A stretch of DNA of 64,000 nt from Pontibacter mangrovi (GCF_006385705.1 NZ_VFRQ01000008.1:124001-188000), one strand, 5' to 3'. Positions 1 through 8,265 are shown, counted from the first letter of the stretch. Numbers and translations: made by a program. The notes: a model not told the origin generated them from the letters alone.

Positions 1-179
1 GGCTCTCCGTGGCGCATCAGCACAAATCGGTTTCCCTTCTGCACCACCTCCACCTCTCGCCCAAGCGGTTTATACTTCTGGTTTTGGTCGGGGCTGGTGC
101 TGCACGAAAAAAAAACAAGGCATGCAACACAATAAAGTATAATTTTCTGCAGAGGCTTCTGAAGCAAAGGGTGAAGCAT
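1..179 (-). CDS. Lipoprotein N-terminus, partial (cut by window start)
   Basis: The gene is open to the left edge of the window, so only about 59 N-terminal residues are visible, read from an ATG at 179. They show a charged start, a hydrophobic stretch and the lipobox-like segment LVFFSC, so the mature protein should be a lipid-anchored outer-envelope protein. After the cysteine comes KYKPLGREVEVVQKGNRF, then VLMRHGE at the edge. A V-x-x-x-G-x-F-x-L-x-x-x-G-x-P lead-in of this kind often begins glycoside hydrolase family 2-type beta-sandwich/TIM-barrel enzymes of Bacteroidota, so a secreted glycosidase is a reasonable but unproven guess. An in-frame ATG at 230 is possible but gives an overlong n-region. 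The gene is divergent from the GT2 gene at 378. Confidence 0.6.
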   Translation of the reverse strand, partial: MLHPLLQKPLQKIILYCVACLVFFSCSTSPDQNQKYKPLGREVEVVQKGNRFVLMRHGE

Positions 180-377
180 AGGTTCAAGGGATATTTTAGG
201 TAAAAGGTCGCGGTTAAGGGGTTTACGCATAACATTTTGCCTTGTTTCAAGTATACAGGTACGTTTGGCACTTAGCATATGCCACCGTTTACTAAAGCTA
301 AAATCTTATTTCCGCAACTCTTTTTCTACCGGAGAACAAGCGTTTACTCTCTGTTTACCCTTTAGCTTATACTTTTG
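180..377. promoter_or_regulatory. Divergent intergenic region
   Basis: This 198-bp gap must hold the promoters of the left-edge lipoprotein and of the GT2 gene. It contains two copies of the window-wide heptamer (about 249 and 368). No confident TAnnTTTG element was found. Confidence 0.3.
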
Positions 378-2168
378 ATGCGACATTTTTTTACGTCTCC
401 CTCCCCTATTTCCGGCCCTACTACAGACCAGTCGCCGCTCCGGCGCGATGTGCAGACCGTGCGCTTTATGATCTGGATGGGACTGATTACGATGGGGCTT
501 TTTCTGTATTGGTTTATAGACGAAGACCATATTGGGTATGAGCCACTGTACTGGCTCCTGACCACGGCCCTGGGTTTTAAGCTGCTGCGCACGCTGCACG
601 AGTGGTATCACTATTATGCCGTGAGCGTTCCGGAGAGGCCGGAGCTGCGCACTAACTTCACCGTGGACATCCTGACGACCTACTGCCCCGGCGAGCCCCG
701 CAGCATGATCATCAACACCTTAGAGGCCATCCAGAAAATAAACTACCCGCACACTGCCTACCTCTGCGACGAGGGCGATGACCCTGTGTTGAAGGCGGAG
801 TGCGAGCGGCTGGGCGTGGTGCACGTTACCCGCACCGAGAAGATCAACGCCAAGGCCGGCAACATCAACAATGCGCTTAAGCAGGCCACCGGCGATATTT
901 GCCTTATACTTGATCCCGACCATGTGCCGGTGCCGGAGTTCCTGGATGAGGTGCTGCCATACTTCGAGGACCCGGAGGTGGGCTTTGTGCAGGTGGTGCA
1001 GGGCTACTATAACCAGAAGGAAAGCCTGATAGCCTATGGCGCGGCCGAGCAGACCTACAGCTTTTACGGCCCCATGATGATGGGCATGAACAGCTACGGC
1101 ACGGTACAGGCCATTGGCGCCAACTGCACCTTCCGCCGCAAGGCACTGGACAGCATTGGCGGCCACGCGGCCGGGCTGGCCGAGGATATGCACACGGCCA
1201 TGCAGCTGCACGCCAAAGGCTGGACATCGAAGTATGTGCCCAAGATGCTGAGCCGGGGCCTGGTGCCGGGCACGCTGGCGGCATACTACAAGCAACAGAT
1301 AAAGTGGGCGCGCGGCACCTTCGAGCTGCTCTTTATGGTATACCCTAAGTTGTTCCGCCACTTCACGCTGCGCCAGAAGATCCATTACTTCACGCTGCCG
1401 CTCTACTACCTGTTCGGCGTCTTCAACCTGATCGATTTCCTGATTCCGGTGCTGGCGCTGGTGCTGGTGGAGTTCCCGTGGTATGTGTCGCTGGGCGAGT
1501 TCGTGGTGATGTTTATGCCTTTCTTCTGCATCTCCATCTGCATCCGGCATTTTGCGCAGCGCTGGTACCACGAGAAAAACGAGAAAGGCTTTCACCTGTT
1601 CGGGGGCATTTTGCGCACCGGCACCTGGTGGGTTTTTCTGCTGGGCCTGGTTTATGCCATACTTCGCATTAAAGTGCCCTACATCCCAACGCCCAAAGAC
1701 GACAAACCCAAAAACAACCTGCTGCTCAGCCTGCCCAACATCCTCATGATCCTGTTGGGTTTCGGCGCAATTGCCTACACCCAGTTGGAGTATGGCCACC
1801 TGTACAACAACCCTTACGTGCAGATGATGGCGCTTTTTGCCCTGACGAATGTGGCCATACTTGGCAGTATTGTGGTGATTGGGCAGGAACGTTTTATGGA
1901 GTGGGTGCGCCATTATCTGCTGCACGCCGCGTTGCTGCAGCCGCTCCTGATGCCGCTGCGCTATGCCGTGTGGCGCACCCGCCACGGCTTCTACGACGGC
2001 ATCCGGCAGGTGGCGGTGGTGATGGTGCTGCTGGCCACGTGCGTATCCGTGTGCTTTATACTTAGCAAGGACAACCTGTTTGGTTTCTCGCAAGATACAG
2101 AGGTGCAGGCTGAACCGGCTCCCGTTGTGCTACAGCACCCCGCTAATTACCAGCGGCCCAAGCCTTAA
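378..2168 (+). CDS. Cellulose-synthase-like glycosyltransferase family 2
   Basis: A 596-residue processive inner-membrane glycosyltransferase resembling BcsA. Two N-terminal membrane segments (about 28-75) precede a GT-A domain with the expected acidic motifs: DEGDD (about 130), DPDH (about 178) and ED within LAEDMH (about 268). The product-binding QxxRW motif reads QQIKW (about 305), with Lys in place of Arg. Several C-terminal helices should form the translocation pore. No PilZ domain is visible after them, so activation by cyclic-di-GMP through PilZ, as in BcsA, is not supported. The ATG at 378 is preferred to the adjacent upstream TTG. The product could be cellulose or another beta-glucan; the sequence does not decide. 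No bcsB- or bcsC-like gene is next to it. Confidence 0.85.
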   Translation: MRHFFTSPSPISGPTTDQSPLRRDVQTVRFMIWMGLITMGLFLYWFIDEDHIGYEPLYWLLTTALGFKLLRTLHEWYHYYAVSVPERPELRTNFTVDILTTYCPGEPRSMIINTLEAIQKINYPHTAYLCDEGDDPVLKAECERLGVVHVTRTEKINAKAGNINNALKQATGDICLILDPDHVPVPEFLDEVLPYFEDPEVGFVQVVQGYYNQKESLIAYGAAEQTYSFYGPMMMGMNSYGTVQAIGANCTFRRKALDSIGGHAAGLAEDMHTAMQLHAKGWTSKYVPKMLSRGLVPGTLAAYYKQQIKWARGTFELLFMVYPKLFRHFTLRQKIHYFTLPLYYLFGVFNLIDFLIPVLALVLVEFPWYVSLGEFVVMFMPFFCISICIRHFAQRWYHEKNEKGFHLFGGILRTGTWWVFLLGLVYAILRIKVPYIPTPKDDKPKNNLLLSLPNILMILLGFGAIAYTQLEYGHLYNNPYVQMMALFALTNVAILGSIVVIGQERFMEWVRHYLLHAALLQPLLMPLRYAVWRTRHGFYDGIRQVAVVMVLLATCVSVCFILSKDNLFGFSQDTEVQAEPAPVVLQHPANYQRPKP

Positions 2169-2246
2169 CCGGTTTAGCTCAACCCCTGCCGCTGCTATCC
2201 GTTAACAAGAGAGAATTAATCGCTTTTTAACCTAAACCTGAAAGCT

Positions 2247-3197
2247 ATGAACAGAGAAGACAATTGGAACAACCCAAGTCACGAATTTCATACCCATCGC
2301 TCTGAGCGTTACCGGCACCCGGAACAGGGAAGCGGCTACCGTTTTGACGACTACGGCGCATCGGCCCGCGGCGGCTACGGAAACGAAAGCCACACCGGCA
2401 CCTGGGGCAACCAGGGCAATGAGATGGGCGGCTCGCGCAACACGTCTAACCAAGGTATGTACGGCACCTACAGCTCCTCCCGCAACTATGGCAACATGGG
2501 CAGCTACGGCGGCGCACAGGGCTACGGCGACAGCAGAGGCGGCCAGCACCCTTCCGACCGCGAGCACGAGTTCTACAGCGGCAGAGGCAACAGAGGCCAG
2601 CGCAGCTACGGCTATCAAAGCGATTACGACAGCCACGGCTCCACCTTCAGAAACGATACCGACCGCGACCTGTACGGCAGTCAGACTTCCAGAAGGTTCC
2701 AGGGCACCAGCCAAGGCCGCTACGACTTTAACCGCGACAACTATAACCAGGGCAGCGGCAGCTTCCGCGGCTCAGACAGCAACCGTAACAGAGGCTACAG
2801 TGGCCGCTCAGACGATGGCGGCAGCTCCTACAACTACGGCTCCTCAGAAGGTAACTACATGGGCAGCGGCTACAACCGAACCTCCCCGAGCGACTACGAC
2901 ACCGGCAACTACGGCTCCATGGGCAGCTACAGCAGAGGCAACAATAGCTCTAGCTACAACGACCCCTATGACATGCGCTCAAACATGGGCAGCTTCTCGG
3001 GTAGCCGCGGACAGTCTTACCCCAACGAGACCTACGCCCGCGACACAGACAACACGCGCATACAGCACCGCGACAGCGACTACGACTATGACCCGGACCA
3101 CAGCTTCAACGAGCGCAGGAGAGGCAGCTACATGGGCAGCCACAACCGTAGCCGCACCTGGGACAGAAGCCACGACAGAGATTTTGACAGGTACTAA
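2247..3197 (+). CDS. Gly/Tyr/Ser/Asn/Arg-rich disordered protein
   Basis: The 316-residue product is low-complexity throughout and dominated by G, Y, S, N, R and D, with very few aliphatic residues. Short recurrent units include NYG, GYG, SRG and five spaced MGS motifs (NMGS, YMGS, SMGS, NMGS, YMGS). There is no signal peptide, no membrane segment and no recognisable folded domain, so it is probably cytoplasmic and intrinsically disordered. The composition recalls eukaryotic prion-like or RGG-type phase-separating proteins. Codon use is GC-rich and consistent, and a strong terminator follows, so it is likely a real gene. A stress- or desiccation-related role would be conjecture. It lies 78 bp after the GT2 gene. 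Confidence 0.75.
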   Translation: MNREDNWNNPSHEFHTHRSERYRHPEQGSGYRFDDYGASARGGYGNESHTGTWGNQGNEMGGSRNTSNQGMYGTYSSSRNYGNMGSYGGAQGYGDSRGGQHPSDREHEFYSGRGNRGQRSYGYQSDYDSHGSTFRNDTDRDLYGSQTSRRFQGTSQGRYDFNRDNYNQGSGSFRGSDSNRNRGYSGRSDDGGSSYNYGSSEGNYMGSGYNRTSPSDYDTGNYGSMGSYSRGNNSSSYNDPYDMRSNMGSFSGSRGQSYPNETYARDTDNTRIQHRDSDYDYDPDHSFNERRRGSYMGSHNRSRTWDRSHDRDFDRY

Positions 3198-3213
3198 CTT
3201 GGCCTGAAAGTAT

Positions 3214-3244
3214 AAAAGCGCAGCCGCTAGGTTGCGCTTTTTTT
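3214..3244 (+). terminator. Rho-independent terminator of the disordered-protein gene
   Basis: AAAAGCGCA pairs with TGCGCTTTT around a short loop and runs into a T tract. It lies 16 bp after the stop codon. Confidence 0.85.
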
Positions 3245-3510
3245 ATGGCGTTTTGGCTGAGCCTAAATTTGAAGTGTCTGTGGCAGCAGCCTTCGGCTTA
3301 TACTTTAATTAAATCACTTGTGCGCATGAACCATCTTTTACTACTTGCCAGCCTTTTTGACCCACCCCTAACCCCTCCAGGGAGGGGAATTTGTCCCAAG
3401 ATTCTGAAATCTTGGGCGCACACGGCTCAAAAGATAGAGGTAGTATACTTTGGCAGCTTCGATACAAAGTATAAACTCCAAGTTTTTCTAGCTGCGCATT
3501 CTTTGTAGCC
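3245..3510. repeat. Intergenic region with two palindromic repeats
   Basis: No gene is supported here. A CCCCTCC/GGAGGGG palindrome of the family recurring in this window lies at 3372-3387. A second one, CCCAAGATT/AATCTTGGG with a CTGA loop, lies at 3395-3416. Three heptamer copies (AAGTATA/TATACTT) are also present. Confidence 0.6.
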
Positions 3511-4332
3511 TTATGGAATACAGACGCTTTTTAAGTCGCGCATGCTGCCGTAGAACACGTTGCAGTCCACGGAGGTGTTTATACCTTTGATGGAGCCGTT
3601 GTCGGTGTGCTGCCAGAAGGTAAGCTTGCGGGTATTGCTTTTCTCGATGCTGAGCTTGGGCACCTCGTAATGCGCTATCCAGAGCGGGTAGCTGTCGAAG
3701 TGGCCCTGCAGGTAGTCTTTGTAAAAGTGATAGCCCGTATAGATGATCGGCCGGGTGCCGTAGGCGTTCTCCACGTAATCCAGCCATACTTTGAGGTCTT
3801 TGCGGAGCTGCGCCGCTGGTTTGCGCCCGCGCACCTCCACATCCAGCACCGGCGGCAAATCGCCGCTTTGCAGCTGTACGGCAGCGGTAAAATGGCGTGC
3901 CTGTTCCGTGGGATCCAGGTAAGGCAGGTAGAAATGATAAGCTCCCCGGATGATGCCCACCTCAGCGGCACCGGCCCAGTTCTCCTCAAACTTCTTATCC
4001 TTCAGCGACACACCCTCGGTGGCTTTCACAAAGGCAAAGGTAATTTCGCTCTCCCGCACCTTTGGCCACGCTATCTCCTTCTGATAATGGCTCACATCCA
4101 CCCCATATACCGTGTGCCCCATGGGCCACACAGGCTTCGGCTTCACTACAAAATACTCCACGTACAGCACCAGCAGGGCAATGCCCAGCAACGCGGCCAC
4201 ACCAATCCAGAAGCGCTTGGGCACGCCGCCAGGCTTCTGCTTTTTGCGCGGCTGCCTAGGCTTGGCTACCCGTTTGGCGGGCGGCTTGGCAACAGGCGCT
4301 TTCTTGAGGGGTGGTTTGGTAGTGGTGGCCAT
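3511..4332 (-). CDS. Membrane-anchored GH25 lysozyme (muramidase)
   Basis: A 273-residue glycoside hydrolase family 25 protein that should cleave the N-acetylmuramic acid beta-1,4 bond of peptidoglycan. Residues 1-40 are Lys/Pro/Ala-rich and positively charged. A single transmembrane helix (about 41-62) anchors it with the catalytic domain outside the cytoplasm. The domain begins with YGVDVSHYQ (Asp about 79) and continues with AFVKATEG, GAYHFY and the catalytic pair in VLDVEV (about 163-165). The C-terminal part (FWQHT...VDCNVF) matches the end of the GH25 barrel. The basic cytoplasmic tail is longer than usual for the family. The gene stands alone between oppositely arranged repeats and the PLP enzyme gene on the same strand. 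Confidence 0.9.
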   Translation of the reverse strand: MATTTKPPLKKAPVAKPPAKRVAKPRQPRKKQKPGGVPKRFWIGVAALLGIALLVLYVEYFVVKPKPVWPMGHTVYGVDVSHYQKEIAWPKVRESEITFAFVKATEGVSLKDKKFEENWAGAAEVGIIRGAYHFYLPYLDPTEQARHFTAAVQLQSGDLPPVLDVEVRGRKPAAQLRKDLKVWLDYVENAYGTRPIIYTGYHFYKDYLQGHFDSYPLWIAHYEVPKLSIEKSNTRKLTFWQHTDNGSIKGINTSVDCNVFYGSMRDLKSVCIP

Positions 4333-4386
4333 GGTTTCTTCTCCTGCAAAAGTATAAAGCCGCGGCGTATTTTACGCACCAAATAG

Positions 4387-5502
4387 TTAAGAAACAAGCT
4401 GCTGTGGCAAGCCCGTCAGGTGCTCCAGCACCTCTCCCTCCGTCGTCAGGTAGCCTTGCATTAAGTTGGCCGTGAGGCAGGAGTGAACCGGCAGCACGCC
4501 CATCAGGTCGCCGATGTTATACTTGCTGAATTGCTCCGGTGTGGCTTTTACCACCCCATGCTCCTGCGACAACGACACCACCTGTATCCCCTCTAGCGGC
4601 TCCGACCAGCCATCTTCTGTCAGCGTCACCACGCGCCCGTAGCTCGTGGAGGCATCCTCTTGCAGCAGCACCTCTTTCGAAAAATGCACGCTGCCGCCGT
4701 AAAGTATAATTTCGCCCCGGTCGGGATGCTTGGCTACCACCGGGCAGGCCATGCACACGGCAATGTCCTCAAAGGTGCAGGAGCCGATGCGTTGCTGCAT
4801 GAGGTCGTAAAACACGAAATTTCCCGGCCTGATCTCGTCCACGCCCTGCAGCGCCTCAATGATGCTGCAGGAGGGCGTATCGCCAATAGAAAGCTGCAGG
4901 TTAGGGTGCTTGGCCTTGTAGCGGTTGCGCAGCTGGCGCAGTTGGTATACAGAGGTGTTGAAGATCGTCTGGATGGCGTCTGCGTCGGTTTGCTTGTAGG
5001 TATGGCCGTCGTGTACCACAAAACCGGCAAACTGCAATTTTTCCTGCTCCCGGATCAGTTGCACAATGGCGTCTACTTCGGCATAATTAGTAGCCAGTAT
5101 GCCTGTGCGGCGATAGCCGGTGTCTATTTTAAGCGAGAGCTGCACCGGGTGCCGCAGGCCTTTGGCCAGTGCTGTAACGGTATCCTGGTTTACGGCCACC
5201 AGGTGCAGGTTTATGCGCGAGGCGAGTTCGTTTATACTTTCCATCTCCAGCACGTTGGCCGGGAAGGCGATCATGATATCGGTCCAGCCGTGGTCGGCAA
5301 AGTAGCGGGCCATGCGCACCGATGATACCGTGATCGCCTCCACACCGTAGGCACGAAACCACTCCCCCACCTGCGCCGACTGGTGCGTTTTGAAATGCGG
5401 GCGCAGCCGCACGCCGTTTTGCTTTGCTTTGGCAGCCATGCGGCTGATGTTTTGCAAAGCCTTCTGTTTATCCAGAAGTAAGGTAGGTCTTGTAATCTTC
5501 AT
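4387..5502 (-). CDS. Fold-type III PLP enzyme, D-serine dehydratase / D-threonine aldolase family
   Basis: A 371-residue cytoplasmic enzyme with an alanine-racemase-like N-terminal barrel. The PLP lysine is probably Lys38 in RPHFKTH. KIDTGYRRTG and GDTPSCS are the usual phosphate- and ring-contacting loops. Near the C-terminus VHSC (His340, Cys342) looks like the His-x-Cys zinc site of eukaryotic-type D-serine dehydratase, while D-threonine aldolases are generally described with His-x-Asp. On that basis a D-serine (or other D-hydroxy amino acid) deaminase is favoured, but substrate cannot be fixed from sequence alone. It is transcribed away from hemN. Confidence 0.8.
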   Translation of the reverse strand: MKITRPTLLLDKQKALQNISRMAAKAKQNGVRLRPHFKTHQSAQVGEWFRAYGVEAITVSSVRMARYFADHGWTDIMIAFPANVLEMESINELASRINLHLVAVNQDTVTALAKGLRHPVQLSLKIDTGYRRTGILATNYAEVDAIVQLIREQEKLQFAGFVVHDGHTYKQTDADAIQTIFNTSVYQLRQLRNRYKAKHPNLQLSIGDTPSCSIIEALQGVDEIRPGNFVFYDLMQQRIGSCTFEDIAVCMACPVVAKHPDRGEIILYGGSVHFSKEVLLQEDASTSYGRVVTLTEDGWSEPLEGIQVVSLSQEHGVVKATPEQFSKYNIGDLMGVLPVHSCLTANLMQGYLTTEGEVLEHLTGLPQQLVS

Positions 5503-5583
5503 AGGTATAAATCAGGAAAAGTGGCAAATCCTGTGAATTTAGGCATATTCCGGCAAAGAATCATCTTTCTGCACCCTTTAAGG

Positions 5584-5595
5584 TGACAAATGTCA
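5584..5595. promoter_or_regulatory. Crp/Fnr-like palindromic operator candidate upstream of hemN
   Basis: TGACAAATGTCA has TGACA/TGTCA arms and sits 60 bp upstream of the hemN ATG. A possible -7 element, GACCTTTG, follows at about 5619-5626. The half-site resembles those of Crp/Fnr-family regulators. An oxygen-independent heme enzyme is a plausible target for such a regulator, but this is inference. Confidence 0.45.
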
Positions 5596-5655
5596 TTTCG
5601 TGGAGAGGCCCTGCTGCGGACCTTTGCAGTGTAATAATTGAAGAGGAGAAACAAG

Positions 5656-7032
5656 ATGCAAGAGCTGCTTAAAACCACACCTGCCGAACTGCTGGCTAAG
5701 TATGATGTGCCGTCGCCGCGCTACACCAGCTACCCCACTGTGCCTTACTGGGACGAGAAGCCGCTGACGCAGGAACAGTGGCTGCGCCACGTGCGCCAGG
5801 CCTTTCGGAAGACGAACAGCACTGAAGGCATCAGTCTTTACCTGCACCTGCCGTTCTGCGAGAAGCTGTGCACCTACTGCGGCTGCAACAAGCGCATCAC
5901 CACCAACCACGCCGTGGAAGAGCCCTACCTGGCCGCCATCATAAAGGAGTGGGAACTATACCTGGCGGAGTTTGATGAGAAACCGCGCATCACAGAGCTG
6001 CACCTGGGCGGCGGCACGCCTACGTTCTTCAGCGCCCAAAACCTGAAAACACTGCTGGAAACCCTGCTGAAAGACGCAGAGATCACACCGGATGCCGCCT
6101 TTAGCATTGAGGTGCACCCGAACGCCACCAACGCCGAGCAGCTGCAGGTGCTCTACAACCTGGGCTTCAGGAGGCTGAGCGTGGGTGTGCAGGATTTCGA
6201 TCCGCGCGTGCAGCTGGCCATTAACCGCATCCAGACGTTTGAGCGCACCAAACAGACATTTGATGACGCCCGCGCCATTGGCTATACTTCTATCAACGCT
6301 GATATCATCTACGGGCTGCCTTTTCAGGATGCCGACTGTGTGCGCCACACAGTAGAGCGCGTAAAAGAGCTGCGCCCCGAGCGCATTGCCTTCTACAGCT
6401 ATGCCCACGTGCCCTGGAAGAGCAAGGCCCAGCGCCGCTACTCTGAAAAAGACCTGCCGGAGCCAGCCGAAAAGCGCGGCCTGTATGAACTGGGGCGCAC
6501 CATGCTGGAAGAAGCGGGCTACGTCGAGATCGGCCTGGACCACTTTGCCCTGCCGGAGGATGAGCTGTACGTAGCCGCCCAAAACGGAAACCTGCACCGC
6601 AATTTTATGGGCTACACGCCGCGCCACACCGAGCTGCTGATCGGCCTTGGCTGCTCCAGCATCTCCGACACCGGCACGGCCTTTATGCAGAACATAAAAG
6701 AAGTGGAGCCCTATGAGGCCGCCATTGCGTCTAGTGTGCTGCCACTGCTGAAGGGACACGAGCTGACCGAGGAAGACCTCATCGTCCGGAAGCATATCCT
6801 GAACCTAATGTGCCGCCTGAGCACCAGCTGGACCGAGGAAGAGCTGCCCTACTTTGTGGACGCCCTGATCAGGCTGCAGCCGCTGGAAGAGGACGGACTG
6901 CTGGAGTATACCAACCACGACATCCAGGTGCTGGAGGCTGGCAGGCCGTTCCTGCGCAACATCGCCATGTGCTTTGATGCAAGACTGTGGCAAGACAAGC
7001 CCACCACGCCGGTGTTCAGCAAATCGGTATAA
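5656..7032 (+). CDS. hemN: Oxygen-independent coproporphyrinogen III oxidase
   Basis: A 458-residue radical SAM enzyme that decarboxylates coproporphyrinogen III to protoporphyrinogen IX without oxygen in heme synthesis. HLPFCEKLCTYCGCNK (about 63-78) supplies the CxxxCxxC cluster ligands plus the fourth cysteine typical of true HemN. GGGTPTFF is the SAM-binding glycine motif. The HemN C-terminal domain follows (VRKHILNLMCRL). Length matches the family. AAGAGGAG lies about 8 bases before the ATG at 5656, an unusually good ribosome-binding site for this phylum that favours this start over an upstream TTG. A HemJ-like gene is the next gene downstream, about 500 bp away. Confidence 0.93.
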   Translation: MQELLKTTPAELLAKYDVPSPRYTSYPTVPYWDEKPLTQEQWLRHVRQAFRKTNSTEGISLYLHLPFCEKLCTYCGCNKRITTNHAVEEPYLAAIIKEWELYLAEFDEKPRITELHLGGGTPTFFSAQNLKTLLETLLKDAEITPDAAFSIEVHPNATNAEQLQVLYNLGFRRLSVGVQDFDPRVQLAINRIQTFERTKQTFDDARAIGYTSINADIIYGLPFQDADCVRHTVERVKELRPERIAFYSYAHVPWKSKAQRRYSEKDLPEPAEKRGLYELGRTMLEEAGYVEIGLDHFALPEDELYVAAQNGNLHRNFMGYTPRHTELLIGLGCSSISDTGTAFMQNIKEVEPYEAAIASSVLPLLKGHELTEEDLIVRKHILNLMCRLSTSWTEEELPYFVDALIRLQPLEEDGLLEYTNHDIQVLEAGRPFLRNIAMCFDARLWQDKPTTPVFSKSV

Positions 7033-7065
7033 GAGTTTTTTGTGATTATATGTATATGGGGAATC

Positions 7066-7095
7066 AGAGGCGCAAGCAATTGTGCCTCTTTTTCT
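7066..7095 (+). terminator. Terminator after hemN
   Basis: AGAGGCGCAA pairs with TTGTGCCTCT (one G-U) around a short loop and is followed by a T-rich tract. Confidence 0.75.
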
Positions 7096-7548
7096 TTCGT
7101 GGCTCTTAACTGGCGCCGGCATCCAGCCGGTGACGCCAGGTGGGTAGCGAGTCTCCAGACTCGCTTTAAAGTATGGTAGATAGTATGGCGCAAGCGTCCG
7201 CTTGTGCCTTGTCAGCCACCGCGCCTAACCACCCCTGCCCCTCTCCCGAAACAAGTCCATTGCTGCTCCAAGTTTTCAACTGGCGAAAGTATAAAACGCC
7301 TCCCCCAAGCTGAAAGCTCGCGGTAGAGGGGCTAGTTATACCTATGTCTTAATCGTAGCCTTAGTTCAGGAGGGGAATTCTGCAATTACTGTTGCTAAAG
7401 TATAAATTGCATAGCTGCCGCCGTTGCGCGGACAGGTCGCGACCTGTCCCTACAAAGTATTGACTTGCTTCTCTAAGTACAGGAATCATACTTCGCTTCC
7501 GGCAATTAAACATTTCGGCTTACCTTTGCAGAAACACTACCCGCTGCT
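7096..7548. repeat. Gene-free region packed with palindromic repeats
   Basis: No gene is supported. Four separate inverted repeats occur: CTGGCG...CGCCAG with inner CCGGC/GCCGG (7110-7139); AGCGAGTCT-CC-AGACTCGCT (7146-7165); GGCGCAAGCG-TC-CGCTTGTGCC (7187-7208), whose relatives recur near 18871, 26490 and 30176; and a perfect 20-bp palindrome with arm GGACAGGTCG (7430-7449). Two heptamer copies also lie here. These look like REP-type elements. Confidence 0.7.
7521..7528 (+). promoter_or_regulatory. -7 promoter element (TACCTTTG)
   Basis: It matches the Bacteroidota -7 consensus TAnnTTTG and is 20 bp upstream of the next start codon. Confidence 0.6.
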
Positions 7549-8079
7549 ATGAGCTATTTCTACGTAAAGGCGCTGCATATCATTTTTGTGGTAACCTGGT
7601 TTGCCGGCCTGTTCTACATCGTGCGCCTGTTCATTTATTATGCTGAGGCCGCCGAAAAGCCGGAACCGGAGAAATCCATCCTTCAGAAGCAGCTGGCCCT
7701 GATGCAGAAACGCCTATGGTACGGCATTACCTGGCCCTCCGCCATCCTCACGCTCATCTTTGGCCTTACCATGCTGTACCTGTACGGCTCAGTGCCTGGC
7801 TGGCTCGTCTGGAAGCTGAGTTTTGTGGTGGGCCTTTACGTGTACCATTTCCTCTGCCACGCCATCTTTAAACAGCAGCAGCAGGGTATCATCAAGTATA
7901 ACTCCACACAGCTCCGCATCTGGAACGAGGTGGCCACGCTCTTTCTCATCAGCATCGTGTTCCTGGTGGTGCTCAAAAGCTCGCTCAGCATGCTCTGGGG
8001 CATCATCGGCCTGATTCTCTTCTCTGCCATGCTCATGCTGGCCATCCGCCTTTACAAACGGGTGAGGGAGAAGAAATAA
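7549..8079 (+). CDS. HemJ-like / CopD-family membrane protein
   Basis: A 176-residue protein with four to five predicted membrane helices. The N-terminal KALHIIFVVTWFAG segment, with its conserved His, and the later WKLSFVVGLYVYH segment resemble HemJ, the heme-linked protoporphyrinogen IX oxidase of bacteria lacking HemG and HemY. This step directly follows HemN, and hemN is the preceding gene, so a role in heme synthesis is likely. Assignment to HemJ rather than a generic CopD-type protein rests on length and these motifs, so no symbol is given. Its promoter is separate, after the repeat-rich gap. Confidence 0.75.
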   Translation: MSYFYVKALHIIFVVTWFAGLFYIVRLFIYYAEAAEKPEPEKSILQKQLALMQKRLWYGITWPSAILTLIFGLTMLYLYGSVPGWLVWKLSFVVGLYVYHFLCHAIFKQQQQGIIKYNSTQLRIWNEVATLFLISIVFLVVLKSSLSMLWGIIGLILFSAMLMLAIRLYKRVREKK

Positions 8080-8086
8080 GGGGAGT

Positions 8087-8252
8087 TAAAAAGTTAGAAA
8101 GTTAGAAAGTATAGTAGACACTGTAGAGACGCAATACCTTGCGTCTCTTTTGTTTAGCGGCTACACGCAATTTTATACTTTTCTACCTCTCTACCTTTCT
8201 ACTTTCTTCTCCCTCACCTTTCTAACTTTTTAACATTCTAACATATAAGCCT
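8087..8252. repeat. Palindrome and inverted repeats between two genes
   Basis: AGAGACGCAA-TACC-TTGCGTCTCT (8125-8148) is a 10-bp-arm palindrome that could terminate the HemJ-like gene. It lies between outer inverted repeats: a 16-bp arm reading GTTAAAAAGTTAGAAA near 8086 and its complement near 8219-8234. Confidence 0.65.
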
Positions 8253-8260
8253 TACCTTTG
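8253..8260 (+). promoter_or_regulatory. -7 promoter element (TACCTTTG) close to the start codon
   Basis: It matches TAnnTTTG and ends only five bases before the ATG at 8266. Transcription would begin at or next to the start codon, implying a leaderless or nearly leaderless mRNA. Confidence 0.5.
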
Positions 8261-8265
8261 TAAGT

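Noticed and set aside
720..2093. A 457-codon antisense frame under the GT2 gene
   Set aside because: His/Gln/Val-rich shadow frame typical of GC-rich coding DNA read backwards; the GT2 motifs on the plus strand are decisive.
2344..3207. A long Thr/Ala-rich reading frame overlapping the disordered-protein gene
   Set aside because: It is the +1 frame of a repetitive GC-rich gene. Its composition follows from the codons of the real frame, and it has no start context.
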